Assembly (NCBI GenBank): GCA_023897205.1
Contig: JAHWDD010000008.1
Coordinates: 930,001-994,000 of the forward strand
Direction: 5' to 3'
Length of the DNA: 64,000 nt
Source of the DNA: Exophiala sp. HKRS030
Taxonomy: Eukaryota > Ascomycota > Eurotiomycetes > Chaetothyriales > Herpotrichiellaceae
Shown: positions 32,801 through 42,000 of the stretch, in pieces
Numbering within the stretch: position 1 is the first letter of the stretch
Layout of the letters: each line of letters starts with the position of its first letter
Notes under the pieces: model-generated
The model's database searches: none
What the model was told of the DNA's origin: nothing
What the model saw: only the letters and a program-made list of their open reading frames with translations
Program-made: the position numbers and the translations under genes

Positions 32801-34910
32801 GCCTGGCCTGTGCACACCGGCGAGGTTTGACACGAATATTACTTCTTTGCATGCAAGATCGAGCGAGCAGAGACAGAGGGAGAGGGAGAGAGAGAGAGAG
32901 AGAGATTGGAGCTACTGAGGATCTGTTTGCCGGAGCGTAAATCGTAAGGTATGATGATTGATGGTCGTACCGGTACTGTGCCAGTGAATCCCTAGGGTCC
33001 TTTTGAGAGAGTAGTATTTCCATTTCGGGTGTTGTGATGATTGCAAGTCCTTTCTGAATGGTATTTTTGAGTGTGGTGATGGTGTCTCGACCATGGGTGC
33101 GTTCCGAAACAACGAGCCAAAAGAATGAACTCGGCAGTACTGAAGGGAGAAAGGGCGTTCTAAAACTCCTGTAAAGTAACAGAGTCATGGTGTTTTTGAG
33201 AGACCTTATCGCGGTGTTATGCGTGTGGTGTGCGCATCGCACAGGTTGAGGCACTCATGGATAGATAGGACCGAGCCAGTGCAACAATAGCAACCAAATG
33301 ACGAGGTACCTCGACACTTTTAGAATGGGTGTTTTGAGTGTTATGAGAGTTGCAAGTCCTTTTCTGAAGGGTCCTTTTAGGTATGATGGTGATGGTGATG
33401 GTGTCACGACCATGCTTGCGCTCTGAAACACCACAAAAAGAGAATCCAGCAGTACTGAAGGAGAAAAGGGCCGTTCTAAAACCCTTGTACGGACTCATGG
33501 CGTTTGGGAGATCGTGTCGTAGTGTTATGCGTGTGGTGTGCGCATCGCACAGGTCTCATGAGGCGCTCGTGGATCGATAGGGCCGGACCAGTGTAGTTGC
33601 ACTGATAACAACCAACAAATGACCAGGCATCCTGAACACTTTTTGTATCAATGGTATTTTGGGGTGTTGTGATGATTGCAAAGTCGTTTTTTCCAAAGGG
33701 GTATTTTTGGTTGTGTCAAAGTCGGAGACAAGTCCTTTCGAGAGGTATTTTGAGTGTTGTGATGATTACAAGTCCTTTCTGAAGGGGTATATACGAAAAT
33801 TGGGTGTGTCGACTTGTAACAAGTCCTTTCTCAAGAGGGTGGTATTTCGATTTCGGGTTGTTGTGATGATTGCAAGTCCTTTCCGAATGGTATTTTTGGT
33901 GTATCATGACCGTGATGATGGTGTCATGACTATACGTGCGTCCTGAAATGACGACAGATGAACCAACTCGGCAGTACTGAAGGTAGGGAGGACGTTCTAA
34001 AAGTCCCTCTCTATGGGGAGTATGATGTTCAGAGGCGTCTCGAATATCACTCTCGGGCGCGAGCCTCATTCCAATCTCTGAACGGCAACAACTGGCATGG
34101 AAAGATGGGGACCAGAAAGATAGGGACCAGGAGGCAATTGAAACAATAGGCACGACAATCGACGTAGAAACCAACCCCCTATGCCACCTTTTTACAGTGT
34201 AAGGAGAAAGGGCTCAGCCGCCATCTGTGGCGGCCTTTAAAGATCAGTACGGGTTAAAGTCATCATATGTGGAATGGTACACACTTTGGAGAGAATGGGA
34301 GAGAATGGGAGACACTTGGAGGCGATCAATTCAAATCGGTAGAGTGATACGGGGCTCTTTCGGGGTCTTGTAATTGGAATGAGTACAATCTAGCTGCGTA
34401 GTGTTTTGCCACACTGCCAGTGTGACCACACCAAACGAGTAGATGGTATCATTCGCATGATTATGGCAGGATCCTGACACGACACCCTTTGAATGACATT
34501 CTTGGGGATTTGTCGAGTTGTGATTGTGACGAGTTTGTTTTTCCGAAAAGGGGTATTCTGAGTGTGAGTTTAATGATGGTGATGGTATCATGACTATGGG
34601 TGCGTTCTGAAACATGATCGGATCAAAAGAATGAACTCGGCAGTACTTGAGGAAAGCGTACTACTAAACCCTTGGTTGTACAGAGTATGGTATTTGAGAG
34701 ACCGCAGTGTCGCAGTGTCATGTGGCCATATCGCAGTGTTGCTTGCTGTTGCTGTTGTGTGTGTGTGTGTGTTTGTGTCTTTGCGCGCAGGTCGAGGCAC
34801 TCATGAAGAGGATCGAATCAGTGTAATAGCGATGACAACAACAGCAGCAATAACAACAACAAAAACAACCAAACAACAACTAGGCATCCCAAGATTGACG
34901 CTTTTGGAAT
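29870..34910 (+). repeat. Satellite-like array of at least 11 MITE-containing units
   Basis: All units share the order: cgaatgggtattttgagtgttgtg linker, gcaagtcctttccgaa, tgtcacgaccatgcgtgcg, a(a)ctgaaggggag, ttctaaacccttgta, gaggccgtagcgcagtgttgtg, a tgtgcgcgcgcagg core, tcgaggcactcacgaatagga, aacaacaaca, then cacatgatcaggatcctgaca. Core positions are near 30010, 30362, 31080, 31305, 31565, 31945, 32152, 32465, 33228, 33535 and 34785, with weak units near 30610 and 34040. Spacing is mostly 200-380 bp. The inner part equals the dispersed MITE-like family. Apparent ORFs are repeat artefacts. Microsatellites (ga at 32875-32906, gt at 34757-34772) and one unrelated patch (32690-32830) interrupt it. 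Confidence 0.8.
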
Positions 34911-34914
34911 GAGT

Positions 34915-35777
34915 CATTCGGATGTTGTGATGAGTGCAAAGTCCTTTTCAAATCAAGTATCGAGTATCTTGAATGTGTGTCAGTCAGTCAGTGTTTTGCG
35001 CAATGATCAATTACGAATCCTTTTCGAAACGAGAGTATCTTGAGTGTGAATCGAGTATCTTGAATGTGTGTCAGTCAGTCAGTGTTTTACGCAATCAAAT
35101 CAATTACAAATTCTTTTGGAAGATGAAAATGGTATTTTTGAGTGTGTTGCGAAAGAATAATCATTGTACAGACTAAATCGTAACTATTTTGAAATGTGGT
35201 GGTTGCAACTGCAATTCATCTCGAGAGTTGGTTGCGAAAATAATAATTGCGAGTCCAAACTATCTAGGATGTGTCGAGTGCAACCTCGAGATAGTTTGGA
35301 TGAATGACCAGTAAACTCTAGATAGTTTGGATGAATGACCAGTAAACTCTAGATAGTTTGGATGAATGACCAGTAAACTCTAGATAGTTTGGATGAATGA
35401 CGAGAAAATGCAAAATAGTTAGGATGATTGACATTATTGACCAATCAAAAACGAAGGTTGGTGGGATGAGTCATTGTAAATTATTGCCAAGGATTATTCA
35501 TGGTAGAGAAAAGGGTTTGAAAAGGATGAGAAGAGGAAGATCTGTGGCTGTGGGAGGGAAACTTGGTTGGGGCTCTAAGGGGGAGTTTAGACCTGGGGAT
35601 GAGACCAGAGGGATGACAGAGAAGGGGTGACAGAGGGTTCATTACTCCTATGCTGTAAAGGATTATTATTACCCTTGGTGAAATGAGGGGTGAAGTGAGG
35701 GGTAAAACTCTAGGATTATTTCTGACCTACGCTGCTATTAGGAATGACCAAATCACCCTCAAAAAACAGCAATCAAT

Positions 35778-35816
<39 letters not shown>

Positions 35817-35880
35817 AATAATAATAATAATACCACAGGAAGAAACTCGGCACATTCAGCTATTTGACATCACAGCACAA
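34915..35880 (+). repeat. Dispersed CCAAT/TGACATCAT repeat, diverged copy 3
   Basis: Contains gcaaagtccttttcaaat, cgaaagaataatcattg, gattgacattattgaccaatc (about 35424-35444) and a final gctattaggaatgaccaaatcaccctcaaaaa that matches 51840-51870. Inside are a 31-bp tandem (gatagtttggatgaatgacc) repeated four times from 35290, a duplicated tgtgtcagtcagtcagtgtttt (34975 and 35067), and a CA/AAT microsatellite at 35780-35832. Confidence 0.6.
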
Positions 35881-36271
35881 AACTAAAAGTACAACTATCT
35901 ACCATGTACAAAATTCATTAGACGTTATCCATAATCATACAAGTGTACAAACCAAACAACTCTCAATCCCCCTGGTCACTTCGTGTACTGGTGGTGATGA
36001 AAGGAGTGTGGTGTAGTTCACAAAGAGGCCACGACAACCCCTTGCGATCCCCCCACCTCCCTCATCGTCATCATCACCACCTGGACCAGACAGACAAAGT
36101 TTTGGTTTGGATTCGTAACGTCGTAGTCGTAATCACCACCGGCTGTCTGGGTGACGACGACATGTAAACCCCCCCGCCGGCGAGGGGCCAACGAACCAAA
36201 AAACAAAGACCGAAGATGATGATGCTGCTGATCGTGTACTGCAGCAAGGAGAACCGAAACAAAAAGACCAA

Positions 36272-37520
36272 CTACTCCTCAGGGGCCGAGGGAGACGAGC
36301 TGGATGGTTGGTAACCACCACTACCACCACGTCGTGGACCAGGTTCACGCCGGACCATGATAGGTCTGTAAACCCGCACCCGTTGACGATCGGGTGACGG
36401 AGCTCTGTCAGGGATCAAACGGGCCATTCGCCATTCCTCGGGGAGACCCTCATCCTCCTGCTCGTCGTCATCTGCCACGATCCCGCTCGCCAACAATTCC
36501 TCGTAAGCCTCAAAAGAGGCAAGGTGAGGGGGAGAGGTGACAGAGGAGCCAGAGGCAGAGGCAGAGGCGGCAGCAGCAGAGGCAGAGGAGGAGGAGGCGG
36601 CGGCGTCGACGGAGGCGGTGGTCGACGACGACGACGGCTGGCTTCTCGTCGTCGTCGTCCTCCTCCTCGCCGACCCCTGCTCCTCGGCGCAGCGAATGAT
36701 CAGCGCTATCCTCGCCTCCCTCTCCCGCCTCTCCCGCTCCTCGTCCATCCGCATCCACTCGCCCGAATGCGCCGCCCGCCACATCCTCTCGGCGGGTCCG
36801 GGGGGCGGGGGTTTGTTGTTCCGTGCCGACCTCGCCGACCTCTCGTTCCTCGCCCGCAGGACCCGGTCGGGGGGGGCCGGGAGCCAGGTGTCGAGGGACC
36901 GAAGAGCCTCGAGACGGACCGGCCGGGCGTCGACGCGGTCCCGGCGGGCTCGGAGAAGGACCGGACGGTTGTCGAGGAGTCGGTCCGCCTCGAGACGGGC
37001 CCGGAATGTTTTGGGGGGTCGGCAGACCACCCCAGGCAGGACCACCATGGGTCTGCGAGATTGATCCAGCATCTCGCATCCCAAAGTTGTTTTGGGGCGT
37101 CGGTAAACCACCCCAGGAAAGACCACCATGGGTCTGCGAGATTGATCCAGCATCTCGCAGCCCAAAAGTGTTTTGGGGGGTTGGCGTACCGCCCCAAGAA
37201 GAAGGACCAGACTGCCCCCCAGGGAGGGTTCCGTCCCAAGCAAAGGGAGCAGAGCCAGGTCCCCATGGATCCTGGCCCCGAGGGACCACACCCGAGGCCG
37301 GCGTACTAGGCGGGTGGGCAGACGCCGCCCGCGGTCGTAGCACGACCGAACGTGTAGCAGAGCTTGTGAGTTGGGTCTCCGACCCTCTCTGCCCCGCCAC
37401 GTCCCCTCGAGGTGGGAAACCCTCTTCCGCCCCGCCGAGGTCGAGCGAGGCAATGTTGGGGAGGTTGATGCCCCGGCCGGAAGAAGAAGAGGGCGGTTGT
37501 CGGTCTGGTGGAGAGACCAT
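36272..37520 (-). CDS. Pro/Gly-rich low-complexity protein with charged C-terminus
   Basis: Two overlapping minus-strand frames must be joined. The first (from ATG 37520) reads MVSPPDRQPPSSSSGRGINL, PNIASLDLGGAEEG, then 27-residue repeats with WGGLPTPQNNFGMRDAGS and ISQTHGG (about 2.5 copies, 37190-37000). The second, to the stop at 36272, reads PPPPGPAERMWRAAHSGEWM, RMDEERERREREARIALIIR, a Ser/Ala run, FEAYEELLASGIVADDDEQE and RVRVYRPIMVRREPGP. Both are open between about 37000 and 36860, so the switch is an unplaced intron or an indel, for example at the G8 run near 36866. No signal peptide or domain is known. It shares SSSS..G..LPNIxxLxL near its N-terminus with the 26053-28362 protein. 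Confidence 0.6.
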
Positions 37521-37575
37521 CTTGTCCGACGGAATAGTCAGGAGGACTGTCGACTATCCCGAGGAGAAGAAAGAG

Positions 37576-37890
37576 GAGGACGGTTCAACTTGTTAGCAAC
37601 GAGGGCTTGCTGCTGAACCCTCGTCGCCAAAGAGTCTGGCTGTTGAACCCTCGTTGGCAACAAAAGATTGCTGTTGGACTTTGTTGCCAACGAAAGTCCG
37701 GAGAAGGAGGAGCCGAGGACGGTTCAACTTGTTAGCAACGAGGGCTTGCTGCTGAACCCTCGTCGCCCACGAGTCTGGCTGTTGAACCCTCGTTGGCAAC
37801 AAAAGATTGCTGTTGGACTTTGTTGCCAACGAATGTCCGGAGGAGGAGGGGCGGAGGACGGTTCAACTTGTTAGCAACGAGAAGCGTCCA
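37576..37890. repeat. 139-bp tandem repeat, two full copies plus a part
   Basis: Unit starts (gaggacggttcaacttgtta) are at 37576, 37715 and 37854, exactly 139 bp apart, with only a few substitutions between copies 1 and 2. Inside, gttgaaccctcgttggcaac and gctgaaccctcgtcgcc form subrepeats. It lies just upstream of the 36272-37520 gene. Not CRISPR: too few copies and no variable spacers. Confidence 0.9.
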
Positions 37891-37943
37891 CGAGACGTCA
37901 ACTCGTCGCCAACAAGAGGTGTCGTTGAGAGATTTCTTCTCTC

Positions 37944-38201
37944 TCAAAGACAAAAGGTCGTAAAATACGTACAAAATCGTTGTACAGTATTCAAAAGCCC
38001 TCGTACGATCGGACGTACGAGGTCGTCGAGGAGGCGTTGTACTATCCGTACAACCGTGTTGACAACCCGGACGTGATATTGCTGGATGAGGTTGATGTCC
38101 AGCTGTCCCACGTTGCGCAACACAAAGAAGAGAACAAGAGTGGCGAAGTAGTAGGTGAAGAATGTATGGAAAAGGCTGAGGGCCAGCTTGAGATCCAACA
38201 T
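37944..38201 (-). CDS. Possible small membrane protein, 85 aa
   Basis: From ATG 38201 the frame reads MLDLKLALSLFHTFFTYYFA, TLVLFFVLRNVGQLD (one hydrophobic segment at about 7-29), then an amphipathic VRVVNTVVRIVQRLLDDLVR and a hydrophobic end. A TATA-like taatatat lies about 85 bp upstream on that strand. A plus-strand frame overlaps it, so coding is unproven. No homolog is recognised. Confidence 0.35.
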   Translation of the reverse strand: MLDLKLALSLFHTFFTYYFATLVLFFVLRNVGQLDINLIQQYHVRVVNTVVRIVQRLLDDLVRPIVRGLLNTVQRFCTYFTTFCL

Positions 38202-38282
38202 TGGAGAAGATCTCGTTGTTCCAGTCTGAGTGATGAGAAAGGAAGATGGTGGCAAGATTCGAAAGTCGGAGGGAGAAGGGGG

Positions 38283-38292
38283 TTAATATATC
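38283..38292 (-). promoter_or_regulatory. TATA-like element
   Basis: The minus strand reads gatatattaa about 85-90 bp before ATG 38201, followed by a CT-rich stretch as in many fungal promoters. Confidence 0.3.
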
Positions 38293-38389
38293 TTTTGGTG
38301 TCGCCAACATTTTGCAGCAGTGACTCCTTCGAGTCGGTTTGTGTTTGATTCAAAGGTAGGTAGACAGAAGGACCAAGAGGGATAGAGTT

Positions 38390-40960
38390 CGACAATCAAC
38401 CTCAGAGATGGAGTTCGACGATCAACCTCGGAGATAGAGTTCGACAATGGACCTCTGAGAGAAAGAGATGTGCGAGGAGGAGAGAGGTTTAATCTGACAG
38501 CTCAACCCTCGATGGGTCCCGCTCTTTTCAAGACAGCAAACAAAACTGTTCGCCAGCTATCTGTTTCATCCGTTAGCAATGCAGCAATGGAATGATCAGG
38601 ATGTGACATCAGGTATTCTCACCGTGAAGCTTTTGATCCAAAAAAGTAATGTTGAGAAGTCGTGACGACAAAGGTTATGCAGCAGGAAAAGCCAGAGACA
38701 AGAATAGAGTCGACGAGAGAGAGATAAAGGTTAATCTGACAGCTCAAGTACTCGATGAGGTTCGGTTTCGGCGAGAACGATAATAAGAGAGCGTTGATTG
38801 ACAGTTGAACCTTTGATGGGGTGAGATACGGCGGAGAACGAGAATAAGGGAGCGTTGACTGACAGTTGAACCCTTGATGGGGTGAGATTCGACGACAACG
38901 AGGATGAGTGAGCGTTGATTGACAGCTAAACCATCGCGGGGAATTCGGTTCCGAGAATGAGACCTTTTGCAAGCTTGATTTTTGCCTTTCATGCAGTAAG
39001 AAAAGGTAATATTTGGTCGAAATAGGTACTAGCCAAGAAGAGAGAGGGAGAATGAGCGAAGAGAGTTTTCTGGCAGCTCAACACTCGGCGGATCCGTTTA
39101 TATATGCCGTAGGAAGAAGAGCTGAAATCTGAATGGCGGACCAGACTTTCTCACCGCGATGTCTCAGCCGGAAAGAGAAATGATTGTTGAGTGATGACGG
39201 TATTTCCGGAAAGGCCGGGTATGATTGAGGTAGGGAGTACATCAAGAGAGAGAAAAAGAGAGGGAATATCTGACAGGTGGATTTTCGACAGGTTCCTTTA
39301 TGCATGCCGAAAGAGTGGTACTGAATCTGAATGGTGGACCAAACATTGCATTGCAAGTGTCTCAGCCCGAAAGAGAATTGATTGCTGAGTGATGACGGGG
39401 AGTTCGGAAACGCTGTGTATGATCGAGGAAGACAGTACACTAAGAGAGAGAGATTGTCGGACAGCTGAACACTTGACGGATCCGCTCATGCATGCCGCAG
39501 GAGTGGTACTGAATCTGAATGGCAGACCAAACATTTCACTGAGAAGAACTAACTCGAAAGAGAAATGAGTGATGCTTCGTGAGTCATGGACCCCAACCCA
39601 GAAGCAAACATGCTGCAGCTGAACTCGGTGTATCCGATCGTGCCTCCTTTTGTCTCGTGCATGCATGGCATGAAGCAGAAGAGTGAGGCATCCGAGGTGG
39701 GTACTCGAGCCTACCTCGACGCTCAATGAGAGTGATCGACTCGAAAGAGTGGGTTACCAAAGGTGTCGGCCGAGTGATGACGGCAGCGGCAGCGAAAGAG
39801 TGAGGTTGTAGAACTCGGTGTATCCGATCACTACTCCTTTTGTCTCAACGCATGCATGCATGCATGCAGGAGGAGAGAGATATCTGACGTGGGTACTCGA
39901 GCTCAGGCAGCCTCACTGAAAGTTCTTTTGACTCCGAAGAGGGGAATGGCAGTGAGAATGGTGACAGGTAACGAAGATAGTACGGATGTTTGAAGGGGCG
40001 CAGCTGATGGTTGCCTGTTTCCCCCCTTGCCTGCAGTCAGGCGAGGTGGAGTTCATGATCGAGGCAGAACAGAAAGCGATGGCGAGTCCGGATGTTGAAA
40101 GGGTGCAGCTAATAGTGCCGTTTTCTTGTGCATGGAACAGGTAAAGTGGAGTTGTGATCGAGGCAGAACAGAAAGCGATGGTGAGTCCGGATGTTGAAAG
40201 GGTGCAGCTAATAGTGCCGTTTTCTTGCGCATGGAACAGGTAAAGTGGAGTTGCGATCAAGGCAGACAGACAGTAAGGTGATGATTTCCCACATTGTCCG
40301 AGGAGAAGGAGAGGCTGATTTGTGATTTGTGCAGGGGGGCAGCATGCTAGTCTGCCTCACCGCAAAACGCCTCTACGACCCGAAACTGTTGAAACTGCAA
40401 GGGGGTTTTGCTTACCAGCTGAATTGCGAATGGGTCCCCGTCAAGCCTCCTCATTTTCCCACATTGCATGCAGAGGCCGAAATGTGTAATGTGTTTTGTG
40501 CAGGGGGCTAGAATGCCAGCCTGCTTCACCGCAAAACGCCTCATCGACCCGAAAGTGCTGGGACTGCAAGGGGGGGTTTGCTTGCCAGCTGAACTGCGAA
40601 TGGGTCTCCGTCAAGCCTCCTCATTTCCCACATTGCATGCAGGGGGACCAGCATGCTAGTCTGCCTCACCGCAAAACACCTCTTTGGTGAAAGTGTTGAG
40701 GGCTGCAAGGGGGTTTCCGTGTGTCAGAGTGGCCTCCCTTCTCTCCCACGTCCGTAGAGCGGAAGCGGTGTGTGGGCCATCGGCATGGGTTAGCAAACAT
40801 GAGAGAGAGAGAAAGAGGGGTAAACGTACCAGCTGAACACTCGATCAGTCCGAGCTGGGATTGACGGTTAGGCTGGGATTGACGGTTAGGCTGAGGTTGT
40901 CCGTCAGGCTGGGATTGTCTGTTAGGCTGAATATGATCACAGGCCAAAAAAAACTCCTCG
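38390..40960. repeat. Mosaic array of degenerate repeat cassettes
   Basis: Sub-arrays in order: a 61-62 bp unit (gcgttgattgacagttgaacc..gatggggtgaga) starting near 38727, 38790, 38852 and 38913; a roughly 190-bp unit with gagtgatgacgg (39189, 39387, 39770), catgcatgccg and ggtactgaatctgaatgg; a 101-bp tandem (gatcgaggcagaacagaaag, gtccggatgttgaaag) near 40055 and 40156; and a 140-170 bp unit (gtctgcctcaccgcaaaacg, ctgcaagggggt, catgcag) near 40335, 40504 and 40643. A catgcatgcatgcatgc palindrome lies at 39851. Frames on either strand are broken. Related cassettes are at 51180-51520 and 59370-60780. Confidence 0.7.
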
Positions 40961-40978
40961 ACTGACGAGAAGAAATAT

Positions 40979-41505
40979 TGTCATGATCCTGATCATGTGA
41001 CTAATTAGTGCAGTTCGTCAATCTCACGACTATGCGTTTGAAATGACGGAATTTAGTACGAAGGATTTGAGGTCACAGCGCAGCGTTGTGTGTGCGCCGC
41101 GGGCCGAGGCTCTTCCCTAATAAGACTAGTGCAGCAAGTAGGTAATACCAGTCACATGATCAGGTCATATGTAGAGTCAGGCGGGATCTAAAGGCTTCAT
41201 GGCTGGCTATTGTAGGGCTATGGGTAGCTAAGCAGCTGATCAGCAAGCTGTATCTCTACAATTCCCATACAAGCGAAACTTGTAACCCTTCCAACGCTTC
41301 TCAACGCATCGAGGTTGTCCCAAGGAGCCTTCGCCGTCTGTCAGGATGCTGATCATGTGACTAGTGCTGCCTAACTTACTGCGCTAGTCCTATTCGGGAG
41401 GTGCCTCGGCCTGCGCGCACACACAATACTGCGCGCTGCGGCCTCAACTCCTAGTTTAGCCCTCCTTCGTACTGAATTCTATCATTTCAAACGCATAGTC
41501 GTGAC
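40979..41505. mobile_element. Inverted pair of MITE-like elements
   Basis: A forward copy at 41024-41164 (tcacgactatgcgtttgaaat to agtcacatgatcagg) and a reverse copy at 41339-41505 (tgtcaggatgctgatcatgt to caaacgcatagtcgtga) face each other across about 175 bp, so the pair could fold back. A third, truncated reverse end lies at 40979-41015. Each full copy is about 145-167 bp. Confidence 0.8.
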
Positions 41506-42000
41506 TGATGAATGAACAGACTTGAATCACTTGATATCATTCTCTATGAAAGGATGCGATGTAAAAATAAAACCAGGCCAAGTGCTATGAGGCAGTGATT
41601 CGGCGGTGCCAAGACTCATCCTTGTACGTGACTTGGGCGCACGTGACTGAGACCAACAGTGACACCGTCAATCATGCCAGCACGTTTCCAGCCCTCACCA
41701 GAGGATACTTGCCCAGAGCTACCAAATCTTTTGTTTTGTCACTGAGCCGTTGCCTCTGCTTCGTGACATGGTACAAACCGACTTGCGTTCTTCGGAATTC
41801 ATTGATGCTAGTGCGAAGGAATCCGTTGTTGTTGTTGTGTCCGAAATAAAAGTAGCTCCCATCTCAAGTCTTTCTTCACCGCTAGAATCCCAATTGCACC
41901 AAGGCAAAGGACTGTTGACAACAGAAGTCTCCAGTAGAACCAAAGGGTAAAAGTCCCCCTTGATTTTGAATACAAACCATGAAAGTGTGGCCCTCCTGGG
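41506..42000. other. Transition into cassette array
   Basis: No firm gene. The minus-strand frame 42143-41808 has a hydrophobic stretch (WRLLLSTVLCLGAIGILAV) and belongs to the duplicated region described next. Confidence 0.35.

Noticed and set aside
29870..34910. Many short ORFs in the array
   Set aside because: They repeat with the satellite units and change frame from unit to unit.
36524..37596. Long plus-strand frames (257-261 codons) over the Pro/Gly-rich gene
   Set aside because: Antisense frames produced by high GC and repeats; the minus strand has the repeats and charged helix typical of protein.
37576..37890. CRISPR-like array
   Set aside because: The repeats are 139 bp and head-to-tail without unique spacers, and the DNA is eukaryotic.
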